NCBI RefSeq assembly: GCF_003627055.1 | Contig: NZ_CP032624.1 | Span: 2,666,001-2,730,000 of the forward strand | Length of the DNA stretch: 64,000 nt | Origin: Gryllotalpicola protaetiae | GTDB lineage: Bacteria > Actinomycetota > Actinomycetes > Actinomycetales > Microbacteriaceae | Reading direction: 5' to 3' | Shown here: positions 33,343 through 42,206 of the stretch, one piece after another | How positions within the stretch are numbered: position 1 is the stretch's first letter | Layout of the letters: every line of letters starts with the position of its first letter | Position numbers and translations under genes: made by a program | Notes under the pieces: generated by a model | What the model was told of the DNA's origin: nothing | Databases searched by the model: none | What the model saw: only the letters and a program-made list of their open reading frames with translations

Positions 33343-34860
33343 ATGCCCCCTCGCCCGCACGCGTCCCCGCTCGATGCCTCACGCGACGCTCGCGGCCAGG
33401 TGCCGGTACGAGCCCTGCTGAAGCATCCGCGCTTCATCACCACCGAGGTGCTCGCGGGCATGGTGACCACCCTCGCGCTGATCCCTGAGGTGATCTCGTT
33501 CTCGCTGATCTCGGGCGTCGGGCCCGACGTCGCCCTCATCGCATCGGTCGTGCTGGCGGTCACGATGTCGTTCCTGGGCGGCAGGCCGGCGATGGTGACC
33601 GCGGCCGCCGGATCGGTCGCGCTCGTCATCGCGCCGCTGGTGAAGGACCATGGCGTGCAGTACGTGCTGCCGACCGTACTTCTCGCGGGCATCATCCAGA
33701 TCGCCTTCGGCGCCGCAGGGCTCGCGCGACTCGTGCGCTACATCCCACGATCCGTCATGGTCGGCTTCGTGAACGCGCTCGGCGTGCTGATCTTCGTCGC
33801 GCAGCTTCGACACGTGATCGGCGTGCCGTGGGCGGTGTACCCGCTCGCCGCCGCGACGGTGCTCATCGTGCTGCTGCTGCCGCGGCTGACGACCGCGGTT
33901 CCCGCGCCGCTCATCGCCGTCGTTCTCGTCACGGTCGCGGCCGTCGCCCTGCACCTGAACGTGCCGGATGTCGGAGACGAGGGGCGGGTGAGCGGCGGCC
34001 TGCCGGGGCTCACCCCGCTGCAGGTGCCGCTCTCGCTCGACACGCTGCGGCTCGTCGCCCCCACCGCGCTCGCCGTCTCGTTCGTCGGGCTGCTCGAGAC
34101 GCTGTTGACCGCGAAGCTCACCGACGACCTCACCGACAGCCGCTCGGCGAAAGGCCGCGAGTCCTGGGCGCTGGGTGTCGCGAACCTCGCCGCGGGGTTC
34201 TACGGCGGCATCGCCGGTTGCGCCATGATCGGCCAGACCGTCGTCAACGTGAAGATCGGGCGGGCGCGCACCCGCCTGTCGACGCTGGTCGCCGGGCTCT
34301 TCCTGCTGCTGCTCGTCGTCGGGCTCTCGCACGTCATGGCGCTCATTCCGATGGCGGCGCTCGCTGCCGTGATGATGGTGGTCGCCGTGCAGACGATCGA
34401 CTGGCACAGCGTGCGCCCCGCGACGCTGAAGCGGATGCCTGTGCCCGAGACCGTCGTCATGCTGGCGAGCGTCGCGGTGGTCGTCGCGACGAACAACCTC
34501 GCCATCGGCGTCGGTGTCGGGGTGCTGCTGGCCGTGCTGTTCTTCGCCCGCCGCGTCGCACGGGTGGTCCGGGTCGAGCGCTCGGTGTCTGAGGATGAGT
34601 CGCACGCGCATTACCGAGTGATCGGGCCGCTGTTCTTCGCGTCGAGCAACGATCTCGTCGAGCAGTTCAGCTATGTCGACGACCCGACCCGGGTGACGAT
34701 CGACCTCGGAGAGTCACGCGTGTGGGACGCCTCGAGTGTTGCCGCTCTCGACGCCGTCGAGACGCGGTTCCGCCAGCATGGCGTCGATGTCGACATCGTC
34801 GGCCTCGACGACGTCAGCCGCGGGTTCCATGGCCGCCTGAGCGGCCGCTTGCGGAACTAG
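33343..34860 (+). CDS. SulP-family anion transporter with STAS domain
   Basis: 505 residues. Ten or more helices include the SulP signature region (GMVTTLALIPEVISFSLISG, PAMVTAAAGSVALV) and a C-terminal STAS domain (about 425-500, RVTIDLGESRVWDASSVAALD). The substrate may be sulfate, bicarbonate or another anion; no carbonic anhydrase is fused. TAAAGT at 33328-33333 overlaps the stop of the upstream pseudogene. Its last 147 bases are antisense to the following LuxR gene. Confidence 0.88.
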   Translation: MPPRPHASPLDASRDARGQVPVRALLKHPRFITTEVLAGMVTTLALIPEVISFSLISGVGPDVALIASVVLAVTMSFLGGRPAMVTAAAGSVALVIAPLVKDHGVQYVLPTVLLAGIIQIAFGAAGLARLVRYIPRSVMVGFVNALGVLIFVAQLRHVIGVPWAVYPLAAATVLIVLLLPRLTTAVPAPLIAVVLVTVAAVALHLNVPDVGDEGRVSGGLPGLTPLQVPLSLDTLRLVAPTALAVSFVGLLETLLTAKLTDDLTDSRSAKGRESWALGVANLAAGFYGGIAGCAMIGQTVVNVKIGRARTRLSTLVAGLFLLLLVVGLSHVMALIPMAALAAVMMVVAVQTIDWHSVRPATLKRMPVPETVVMLASVAVVVATNNLAIGVGVGVLLAVLFFARRVARVVRVERSVSEDESHAHYRVIGPLFFASSNDLVEQFSYVDDPTRVTIDLGESRVWDASSVAALDAVETRFRQHGVDVDIVGLDDVSRGFHGRLSGRLRN

Positions 34861-35425
34861 TCGTGCCCTCTCGAGGATGCCGAGACGCTCCGCTTCCCGC
34901 ACCGCCTGTACGCGGTTGTGCGCGCCGAGCTTCTCGTAGCTGTGCTCGAGATGCTTGCGCACCGTGAGCGGGCTGATGCGCAAGGCATCGCCGATCTGCG
35001 TCGCGGTCAGTCCCTCGGCGACGAAGCCGAGAATGCGGGCCTCCTGCCTCGTCAGCGGTGAATGACCCTCGCGGGGCGCCGGTCGCGTCTGCGCTCTCAG
35101 CGTCGTGATCGCGGCGAGCAGCGGGATCACACGCGCCATCAGCGCCCCGCGGGCCGGGCTCGGGGTGCCGCGTCAGGTCTCGGTAGACGGGGTCGCGGGG
35201 CATCGACGTGACGAGACTGTCCCACGTCTCGACGTCGAGCGGCCCGTCGCTCGACCACGCCTGCATCGACCCGTCGAGCGGATGCCCCCAGAAGTGCCGC
35301 ACCGAATCTGCCGGCACGAGCGCCGCGAGGGCGTCGCCGACGACGGCGTCGGCATCAGCTCCTGACACCCCGTCGAGCTGGTAGCTCAACGCCAGCACCT
35401 GGCGTGTGGCATCCGTCATCGCCAT
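34714..35425 (-). pseudogene. LuxR-family regulator with a frameshift
   Basis: The N-terminal half (start ATG 35425 or 35419; VLALSYQLDGVSGADADAVV, DSVRHFWGHPLDGSMQAWSS) and the C-terminal LuxR helix-turn-helix (LTRQEARILGFVAEGLTATQ, LTVRKHLEHSYEKLG) are in different frames. The switch falls near the CCCC run at 35145-35148; removing one base restores a continuous protein through ALMARVIPLLAAI. The C-terminal frame runs into the SulP gene antisense to 34714. It may be a true pseudogene, a sequencing error, or an expressed HTH-only form from ATG 35139. Confidence 0.65.
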
Positions 35426-35495
35426 AGTTTCGAGGCGGCGGCCGCACGCCGCAACACTCTGATGCCGCGCTCGCCGAGCCGGGTACCGGCGGGGC

Positions 35496-35768
35496 ATGAG
35501 CGACGAGAACGAGAACGAGAACCAGAACGCCCCGGCCAGCGATGACGAGCTGCTCGCATTCATCGAGCGCAATACAGTGACGACGAACGACGCCGTGGCG
35601 GGCGAGACCATCGACCCGGGCGCGGGCGAAGGCAACGACGGCCCGACCGGCGGGTCGCCGCGCGAGTTCCAGCCCGAGTACCACGAGCACGACGCCGTCG
35701 ACGACCAGAACGATGCGCCCCAGGACCTCGACGACGGCGAGTCGGACCTCGGGGACGACGGGCTCTGA
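35496..35768 (+). CDS. Small acidic hypothetical protein
   Basis: 90 residues, very rich in Asp, Glu and Asn (opening MSDENENENQN, ending in DDGESDLGDDGL), with no membrane segment or recognised domain. Probably disordered. ATG 35496 has no ribosome site; GGGTACC lies upstream, resembling a stress-sigma -10. It lies just before the SDR gene. Confidence 0.6.
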   Translation: MSDENENENQNAPASDDELLAFIERNTVTTNDAVAGETIDPGAGEGNDGPTGGSPREFQPEYHEHDAVDDQNDAPQDLDDGESDLGDDGL

Positions 35769-35804
35769 GGTGCCGGCCGGCGCCGACCCGGGTATCTCTC
35801 GGTC

Positions 35805-36845
35805 ATGGGAACAGCCGCGAGCATCCACCAGCATCCCCCGCAGAACCGCGGCGTCGCCGCCGTGACAGGCGGCTCGGCCGGGCTCGGCCGTGCCATCGTG
35901 CGCGAGCTCGCGGCCCGCGGCTGGGACGTCGCCGTCCTCGCGCGTGGACTCGACGGCCTCGCGGGAGCGGCGCACGACGTCGAGCTGGCCGGGCGCCGCG
36001 CGCTCGCCGTCGAGACCGACGTCGCCGACCACGAGCAGGTCGAGGCGGCGGCCGAGCGCACCGAGGCCGAGCTCGGCCCGATCGAGCTGTGGGTCAACAA
36101 CGCCATGACCGGGGTCTTCGGCGAGTTCCTCGACGCCGTGCCCGAGGACTACGAGCGTGTGACGCGGGTCGTCTACCTCGGCACGGTGAACGGCACCCGT
36201 GCGGCGCTGGCCCGCATGAGGGCACGCGACCGGGGCCACATCATCCAGATCGGCTCGGCGCTCGCGCACCGCGGGATCCCGCTGCAGGCCGCGTACTGCG
36301 GCGCGAAGCACGCCATCACCGGCTTCACCGAGTCGGTGCTCACCGAACTGCTGCACGACGGCTCGCATGTGAAGATCTCGCAGGTCGACATGCCGGCGCT
36401 CAACACGATCCAGTTCGACTGGGTGAAGTCGTCGCTGCCCGAGCATCCCCAGCCTGTGCCGCCGGTCTACCAGCCGGAGGCGGGTGCGCGCGTCGTCGCC
36501 GACGTGGCCGAGCGCCCGCGGCGGCGCACGTGGGTCGGCGGCCCGACGGTCGCGACGGTGCTCGGCAGCCGCGCGGCGAGCCGCCTGCTCGACGGCTATC
36601 TGGCCAAGACCGGCTTCGCGGGCCAGCAGGCGCCGGACAAAGGCGACGGCCCCGCGTTCCCCAGCAACCTGTACGCGCCGGTGCCCGGCGATCACGGGGC
36701 GCACGGCGCCTTCGACGATCGCGCGATCGACGACTCGCCCCAGCTGTGGGCGCTGCGTCACCGCCGCGCGCTCGGCGGGGCGGCAGTGGCTGCGGCGGTC
36801 GCCGGCGCCACGGCGGTGGTCGCCACGCTTGCGCGGCGTTCATAA
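35805..36845 (+). CDS. SDR oxidoreductase with C-terminal membrane tail
   Basis: 346 residues. An SDR core (TGGSAGLGRAIVRELA near 23, NNAMTG near 97, catalytic YCGAKHA near 165) is followed by about 120 extra residues ending in a hydrophobic helix (GGAAVAAAVAGATAVVATLA) and Arg-Arg-Ser, as in a membrane tail anchor. GGGTAT at 35790-35795, or TATCTC six bases before ATG 35805, may be the -10. The substrate is unknown. Confidence 0.82.
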   Translation: MGTAASIHQHPPQNRGVAAVTGGSAGLGRAIVRELAARGWDVAVLARGLDGLAGAAHDVELAGRRALAVETDVADHEQVEAAAERTEAELGPIELWVNNAMTGVFGEFLDAVPEDYERVTRVVYLGTVNGTRAALARMRARDRGHIIQIGSALAHRGIPLQAAYCGAKHAITGFTESVLTELLHDGSHVKISQVDMPALNTIQFDWVKSSLPEHPQPVPPVYQPEAGARVVADVAERPRRRTWVGGPTVATVLGSRAASRLLDGYLAKTGFAGQQAPDKGDGPAFPSNLYAPVPGDHGAHGAFDDRAIDDSPQLWALRHRRALGGAAVAAAVAGATAVVATLARRS

Positions 36846-36903
36846 TTCCGGTGCGTCTCGCGATCGGCGACCGGAGAACCGCAGAACGACCGGGGCTCGG
36901 GCG

Positions 36904-36976
36904 CGCCAGGGCAGAGCGCTCAGGAGTTATGCGCACGCCCCTGGCGTCACGGCCGGCACGCCGGCACGCCGGCACG
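36904..36976. repeat. Hairpin and 8-bp tandem repeats between convergent genes
   Basis: CGCCAGGG (36904-36911) pairs with CCCTGGCG (36939-36946), and CCGGCACG is repeated three times in tandem at 36953-36976. The 143-bp gap between the SDR and GH13 genes holds nothing else that I can recognise. Confidence 0.6.
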
Positions 36977-36988
36977 CTCGCCGGGACT

Positions 36989-38551
36989 CTACCGCCCCAG
37001 CCACGCGAAGCCGTACGGCCCGAGCCGGTGTCCGTTCCAGCGCTCGGCGAGCAACGGCTTCGCGCCGTACGCCTCGAACACCTCGGCCGGCTCCCGACCG
37101 AGGTTGTGCAGGGTCAGGAATCCGCCCGCACTCAAAGCCAGCACCGACGGCGCGCCGGGCAGCACATGCCGCCGCACCGGCCGGGCCGCGAGGCCCAACT
37201 CGCCGCGCAAGGCGGTGAGCCGCCTGGTGAGCGCGAGCGGCGAATCCGGCTCAGTCGCCTGCGCTCGGGCGTTCACGTGATGGAAGTCGAACGGCCCGTC
37301 CCGTTGCGCCGGCAGGATCAGCGGAGCGTTATCGGCGCGGGTGAACCCGCCGCCGCGCGCGGCCGACCACTGCATGACGGGCCGGCATGCGTCGCGCCCC
37401 TCGACCGACAGGTCGTCGCCGATGCCGAGCTCCTGCCCGTACATCATGAGCGGCACCCCCGGCAGCGCGAGCAGCATGCTGAGCGTCATGCGGAAGCGGC
37501 GCGCGTCGCCCATCATCGGCGCCCAGCCGCGGCGCAGCCCGCGGCCGTAGAGCAGCGCGGCGCGGCTGCCGCCGAACTCCTCGAGCACCTCGTCGCGCTC
37601 GTCGTCGGCGAGCTGGTCGAGATCGAGTTCGTCGACGTTGCGGACGAAATTCAGGCGAGCGGATGCCGGCACCGAGCGATCCAGCCCCTCGAGCGCCGCA
37701 TGCAGCGGCGCCGCCTGCCCGCGGGCGAGCCCGAGGAAGATCGAGTTGTTCAGCGTGAAGTCGAGAACGGCGTCGATGCGGTGGTGGTCGACGAGCACCG
37801 CGAGCTCGGCGGGCGCCGCGTCGGCCTCTGCGACCAGCACGACGTCGTCGCGCACCTCGGCGAGCCGCGATCGCAGCCGGTCGTAGAAACGCCCAGGGTC
37901 GACGCCGGTTCCCTCGGTGGGCTTCGGCTGCACGGCGGGCATCGCCGCGTCGATGCGGAAGCCGTCGACCCCGCGCCTCAGCCAACTCGTCGCGATGCGC
38001 ACGATCTCTTCGAAGACGTCCTCGTTGGCGACGTTGAGGTCGGGTTGGAAGCCGTAGAACTGGTGGTGGTACCAGGCCTCCGCCTCGTCGTCGAAGGTCC
38101 AGACGCTGTCCTCTTCGCCGGGGAAGACGGGGCGGTCGTCGGGGGAGTCGATCGGCTCGTCTGCCCAGATGTAGTAGTCGCCTGCCCGCGACTTCCGGTC
38201 GCGCCGCGCGGCCTGGAACCAACGGTGCCGCTCTGACGTGTGGTGAATGACGAGATCGAGCATGAGCCGGATGCCTCGCCTGTGGCATCCCTCCACCAGC
38301 GCCGCGAAATCGCCCGCGGTCCCGAAGCGGGGGTCGATGTGCTCGTGGTCGTCGATGTCGTACCCGTTGTCGCGCCTGAGACTCGGATAGATCGGCAGCA
38401 GCCACAGCCAGTCGGCGCCGAGCGCCGCCACATGGTCGAGGCGCCCGGTGACGCCGGCGAGATCGCCGATGCCGTCACCGGTCGAATCCTGGAAGCGCGA
38501 AGGGTCGACGCCGTAGACGAGTCCCTGCGGGGGCCAGTGTGCGGTACCCAT
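36989..38551 (-). CDS. GH13 alpha-glucosidase/trehalose-synthase-like enzyme
   Basis: 520 residues with a GH13 barrel resembling trehalose synthase and oligo-glucosidases. Region I reads DLVIHHTS, region II GFRIDAAMP (nucleophile Asp), region III VLVAEADAAP (acid/base Glu), but region IV reads FVRNVDEL where family members have RNHDE: the substrate-binding His is replaced by Val. Catalytic Asp/Glu remain. The natural activity on maltose/trehalose-like sugars may be altered. A SigF-like promoter lies upstream of ATG 38551. Confidence 0.82.
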   Translation of the reverse strand: MGTAHWPPQGLVYGVDPSRFQDSTGDGIGDLAGVTGRLDHVAALGADWLWLLPIYPSLRRDNGYDIDDHEHIDPRFGTAGDFAALVEGCHRRGIRLMLDLVIHHTSERHRWFQAARRDRKSRAGDYYIWADEPIDSPDDRPVFPGEEDSVWTFDDEAEAWYHHQFYGFQPDLNVANEDVFEEIVRIATSWLRRGVDGFRIDAAMPAVQPKPTEGTGVDPGRFYDRLRSRLAEVRDDVVLVAEADAAPAELAVLVDHHRIDAVLDFTLNNSIFLGLARGQAAPLHAALEGLDRSVPASARLNFVRNVDELDLDQLADDERDEVLEEFGGSRAALLYGRGLRRGWAPMMGDARRFRMTLSMLLALPGVPLMMYGQELGIGDDLSVEGRDACRPVMQWSAARGGGFTRADNAPLILPAQRDGPFDFHHVNARAQATEPDSPLALTRRLTALRGELGLAARPVRRHVLPGAPSVLALSAGGFLTLHNLGREPAEVFEAYGAKPLLAERWNGHRLGPYGFAWLGR

Positions 38552-38561
38552 GCCCCGGGCG

Positions 38562-38587
38562 ATACCCGCGCCACTTCCCGGCCAACC
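38562..38587 (-). promoter_or_regulatory. SigF/SigB-like promoter of the GH13 gene
   Basis: GGTTG (38587-38583) and GGGTAT (38567-38562) are separated by 15 bases on the minus strand, close to the actinobacterial SigF pattern GTTT-N15-GGGTAT. A SigB/F-type sigma gene lies 3 kb away. Confidence 0.55.
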
Positions 38588-38684
38588 GGCCGCCAGACGT
38601 TTCACAGATGCTAACTTTCTGCTCAGCGGCTGCGTCAGCGCCTCGCGGCGCTCCACCCCTCGCCGGCCGTACAGGGGAGTATTC

Positions 38685-39023
38685 ATGGGAACGCTCATCT
38701 ACGCAGGCACGGGCCGATTCGACGTCGACGACCGCACCCTCGCGCACATCAAGATCGCCATCACCACGAAGCTGCGCCGCCAGGAGAGCTTCCTGCTGAA
38801 CTGGACGATCCCTGCCGACCAGGGCTCCGGCCGCGTCAGCGTGTGGCTCTCGCCCGCCATTCCGCTCCAGTTCATCTTCTCGGCGCCGAAGCCGCCCGAG
38901 CTCAACCGGCAGTGGCTCGAGGCGCTCGAGCGGTCCTCCCACGGCATCCGCGGCATGGTGCTGCTGCACGAGAACGAGGTCGAGGAGTACCTGCACGCGG
39001 CAGGCGCGGCGGTCGCCCCCTAA
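38685..39023 (+). CDS. DUF7882-like small protein
   Basis: 112 residues: MGTLIYAGTGRF, VDDRTLAHIKIAITTKLRRQ, ESFLLNWTIP and SVWLSPAIPLQFIF. I recognise this pattern as a small protein family typical of Microbacteriaceae; its role is unknown. ATG 38685 follows GGGGAG. It is divergent from the GH13 gene. Confidence 0.75.
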   Translation: MGTLIYAGTGRFDVDDRTLAHIKIAITTKLRRQESFLLNWTIPADQGSGRVSVWLSPAIPLQFIFSAPKPPELNRQWLEALERSSHGIRGMVLLHENEVEEYLHAAGAAVAP

Positions 39024-39073
39024 GTGGGGGTGCCGCTCGGCGCAACCCCCTGTTACCCGCTTCGGATGCTTCC

Positions 39074-39085
39074 TAACCTGCGGAT
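39074..39085 (+). promoter_or_regulatory. Leaderless-type -10 box (TAACCT)
   Basis: TAACCT at 39074-39079, six bases, GTG 39086. Confidence 0.5.
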
Positions 39086-39775
39086 GTGGGCAATCCTGAT
39101 TATTTCGCCGATCTGGCCGACGAGCTCTACGCGCTCGGTGACGCCACCCGCATCGCCGACGGCATCGCCCAGACGGGCCGCGAGGCGGTCGGCTGCGACG
39201 CCGCGGCGGTGAGCCTCGTGGCGGCGGGACGGCGCATCCAGCCGGCCGCAGGCACCTCGCGCGAGGCCTATCGGGCCGAACAGCTGCAGGGCTCACTCGG
39301 CGAGGGGCCCGGCCGCGTCGCAGCCGAGGACCGCGAGGTCGTGGTCGCCGACGACCTGGCCGCCGACGGGCGCTGGCCGATGTGGGCGGGCGACGTCAGC
39401 GAGCTCGGCTTCCGCAGCAGCCTGACGGTGCCGCTGCACGAGCGGGGGCGCGTGTTCGCGGTGCTGCAGCTGTACTCGGAGCGGCCGGCGGCGTTCGGCG
39501 CCGAGCAGAACGCGATCGCCACGCTGCTCGCGAGGCGCTCGTCGGTCGCGCTCGCCGCGGTGCGCCGCACCGACCACCTCAAGCAGGCCGTCGACGCGCG
39601 CACGGTGATCGGGCAGGCCGAGGGCATCCTGATGGAGCGCTACGGCCTCGATGCCGACACCGCCTTCTCGGTGCTGCGCCGCTACTCGCAGCAGGGCAAC
39701 GTGAAGCTGCATGACGTCGCCGAGCGCGTGGTGCGCGAGCGCGAACTGCCGGGGCTCGGCGCGCTGGCCTCCTGA
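39086..39775 (+). CDS. GAF and ANTAR domain protein
   Basis: 229 residues. A GAF sensory domain (about 15-160) is followed by an ANTAR domain (about 165-220: RTVIGQAEGILMERYGLDAD, AFSVLRRYSQQGNVKL). ANTAR domains bind paired RNA hairpins to prevent transcription termination, so this is a probable signal-dependent antiterminator. The GTG start is supported by the -10 box. It converges on the aldehyde dehydrogenase-like gene. Confidence 0.87.
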   Translation: MGNPDYFADLADELYALGDATRIADGIAQTGREAVGCDAAAVSLVAAGRRIQPAAGTSREAYRAEQLQGSLGEGPGRVAAEDREVVVADDLAADGRWPMWAGDVSELGFRSSLTVPLHERGRVFAVLQLYSERPAAFGAEQNAIATLLARRSSVALAAVRRTDHLKQAVDARTVIGQAEGILMERYGLDADTAFSVLRRYSQQGNVKLHDVAERVVRERELPGLGALAS

Positions 39776-39804
39776 TTCTTCTCAGGCGATGCCTGGCCGG
39801 ATGC

Positions 39805-41220
39805 CTAGGCCGAAGCCCGCCCGCCCGGCGCAGCCAGATGCACGAGCTTCGCGACGCTCAGCTCGTTCAGCAGCTCGGGGCCGTAGCCGAAGCCGAGCCC
39901 GCTGTCCCGCCGCGGCTGCGACGAGGCCCCCGGCGCCCCGCCGAACACGTTGTTGATCTTCACGCTGCCGACCTGCAGCTCGGCGATGGCGAGTTCGGCG
40001 TGCGCGATCTGGCTGGTCAGCACCGTCGCCGAGAGGCCGTAGCGGTCATTGCCGGCCGCGATCAGCGCCTCGTCGAAGTCGTCGACGACCTGCACGGGTG
40101 CGACGGGCCCGAAGGTCTCCTCGCGCATGACGGCCATCGTCGGCGTGCAGCCGACGAGCACGGTCGCCGGGTAGCCGCAGCCGGGCCCGGGGCTCGGCGC
40201 GCCGCCGACGATCGCGCGGGCGCCGTTCGCGACGGCATCCTGCACCTGCTCGTCGACGTGGGCGCACATGCGCTCGTCGACGAGTGGTGCGAGCTCGCCG
40301 GTCTCATTGAGCTGGGCCGCGGCCGCGGCGAGTTCCGCGATGAACGGCTCGGCGATGTCGCGGTGCACGTAGATGCGCTCGACCGCGGTGCCGAGCTGGC
40401 CGCTGCTCGCGAACGCGCCCTGCGCCGCTTCGCGCGCGCACCAGCGCGGGTCGAGGCCCGCATCGACGATGAGGGCGTCGTTGCCGCCGTTCGCGCGCAC
40501 GACATGGGCGCCGGTGACTGCCGCGAGCCGCGACACCGCCTGACCCGAGGCCGACGACCCGACATGCACGACGACGTCGATGAGCGGGTCGCCGACGAGG
40601 CGCGACCCGACGCCGGGCCCTCCCACGACGGTCTGCACCACGTCGGGCGGCAGCACGTCGGAAAGCAGCCGGCCGAGTCGCAGTCCGGTGTGCGGGGCGC
40701 GCTCGCTGGGCTTGTGGATGACCGTGTTCCCGGTCACCACGGCCGCGCCGATCAGGCCGCAGGCGACCGCGACCGGGTCGTTCCACGGCGTCAGCACGAC
40801 GGCGACGCCGCGGGGCTCGAACCGGGTGTAGTCGCTCGCGGTGCTGACGCCGGCGAGGCTGCGGCCACCGTGCACCGCACCCAGCTCGGCGAAGCGGCGC
40901 AGCGCGTCGACGCCCGCGAGAGCGCACGACCGGGCATCCGCCTCGCTCTGTCCCGTCTCGCGCGCCGTGAGCCGCGCGAGCTCGCCTGCGTGCGCCGCGA
41001 TGAGGTCGGATGCCTCACGCAGCAGGCGCCCGCGTGATTCTGCGGGCGCCTGCTCCCAGAGCGCCTGGGCGATGCGCGACGTGTCGACGGTCTGCCGCAG
41101 CTCGCCGTCGCCCGTGCAGCGCACGGTGCCGACGACGTCGCCCGTGCGCGGGTCGCTGATGGTCAGTTCTTCCTCCGCGTCGCCGTGGCGCGCGAAGTCG
41201 GGGAATACCAGTGCCGCCAT
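39805..41220 (-). CDS. Aldehyde dehydrogenase-like protein lacking catalytic residues
   Basis: 471 residues with the full ALDH fold: NAD-binding TPWNDPVAVA and KPSERAPHTG (near 140-170) and the C-terminal EETFGPVAPV. At the nucleophile site the usual GQ-x-C reads SSGQLGTAVERI (Cys to Gly), and the usual ELGG reads RANGG, losing the general-base Glu. Oxidation of aldehydes by the family mechanism is therefore not expected. It may be a binding or regulatory pseudoenzyme. It follows the sigma-factor gene by 38 bases on the same strand. Confidence 0.85.
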   Translation of the reverse strand: MAALVFPDFARHGDAEEELTISDPRTGDVVGTVRCTGDGELRQTVDTSRIAQALWEQAPAESRGRLLREASDLIAAHAGELARLTARETGQSEADARSCALAGVDALRRFAELGAVHGGRSLAGVSTASDYTRFEPRGVAVVLTPWNDPVAVACGLIGAAVVTGNTVIHKPSERAPHTGLRLGRLLSDVLPPDVVQTVVGGPGVGSRLVGDPLIDVVVHVGSSASGQAVSRLAAVTGAHVVRANGGNDALIVDAGLDPRWCAREAAQGAFASSGQLGTAVERIYVHRDIAEPFIAELAAAAAQLNETGELAPLVDERMCAHVDEQVQDAVANGARAIVGGAPSPGPGCGYPATVLVGCTPTMAVMREETFGPVAPVQVVDDFDEALIAAGNDRYGLSATVLTSQIAHAELAIAELQVGSVKINNVFGGAPGASSQPRRDSGLGFGYGPELLNELSVAKLVHLAAPGGRASA

Positions 41221-41258
41221 GTCAGGCGGGTACCCGCCGTGCGCGCCCGGCACACGGG

Positions 41259-42071
41259 TCAGGCGGCATCCCTGAGGCCGTGCGGGAAGGTCCCGGCGAG
41301 CTCGTGCCGCAGCCTGTCGAGGATCTTGGCGAGCAGTCGCGAGACCTGCATCTGGCTCACGCCGAGCTCCTCGCCGATCTCGGCCTGCGTCTTCTCCTCG
41401 CCGAAGCGGCGCTCGAGGATGAGCGCCTCGCGCTCGTTCAGGTGCGCGAGCGCCTGCTGCAGCATCGCGCGCAGCTCTGCGCGGTCGAAGTCGGGGTCGA
41501 CGTACGACGGGATCATCGACGGCGTGTCCTCGTCGTCGCCGGCGGACGCCACGGTGACGGGCGACTGCGCGTCGAGGCAGGCGCGGGCGGCACGGACATC
41601 CTGTTCGGTCACGTGCAATTCCTCGGCCAGTTCGAGATCGGATGCCTCACGCCCCAGCGTCTGCGCGAGGCGGGGCCTGGCGCGCATCAGCGCCGAGCAG
41701 AGCTCCTGCATGCGGCGGCCGGGCCGCACGAGCCAGCCGTGGTCGCGGATGTGCCGCTTCAGCTCGCCGTCGATCGTTGGCACGGCGTACGGAACGAAGG
41801 GCGTGCCCCGCTCGGGGTCGTAATGGCGGGCGGCCTTGACGAGCCCGAGCAGCGCCACCTGGCGCAGGTCGCCGTAGTCCTCGTCGCCGCGCCGGTAGCG
41901 GCGGGCTATGGATTCCGCGAGCGGGATGTGTGCGACGACGATCCGGTTCTCGATCTGCGTGCGCTCTTCCGGCGTGCAGGCGCCGACCCTGTCGAAGGCC
42001 GCCGTCGTCTCCTCGCTGCGACGGCGTCGGGCCTCGAGCGTTGCGACGTTGGTTGCGGTGTTGCCGTTCAT
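41259..42071 (-). CDS. Sigma factor of the SigB/SigF/SigG group
   Basis: 270 residues with sigma-70 regions 2 (RIVVAHIPLAESIARRYRRG, DLRQVALLGLVKAARHYDP), 3 and 4 (LNEREALILERRFGEEKTQA, IGEELGVSQMQVSRLLAKI). This domain set belongs to general-stress/sporulation-type sigma factors; in non-sporulating actinobacteria it is usually a stress regulator controlled by anti-sigma factors, none of which is adjacent. GGAGTGAGG precedes ATG 42071. It may act on the GGGTAT-type promoters nearby. Confidence 0.9.
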   Translation of the reverse strand: MNGNTATNVATLEARRRRSEETTAAFDRVGACTPEERTQIENRIVVAHIPLAESIARRYRRGDEDYGDLRQVALLGLVKAARHYDPERGTPFVPYAVPTIDGELKRHIRDHGWLVRPGRRMQELCSALMRARPRLAQTLGREASDLELAEELHVTEQDVRAARACLDAQSPVTVASAGDDEDTPSMIPSYVDPDFDRAELRAMLQQALAHLNEREALILERRFGEEKTQAEIGEELGVSQMQVSRLLAKILDRLRHELAGTFPHGLRDAA

Positions 42072-42206
42072 GTGTGCTGCCTCACTCCGTGTTCATGGAA
42101 CGAGTGGCGTAGCGCGCTGTTCGACTACTTGCTCCGATCAGATCAAGCCGGGCGCGAGCCTGAAACCCCCTTGCGGATCGAGGCCCGTTCTGCTTTTCGT
42201 GGGTCG

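Noticed and set aside
36089-38236. A 715-codon plus-strand reading frame
   Set aside because: It covers the SDR in a wrong frame and the GH13 gene in antisense; no recognisable domain.
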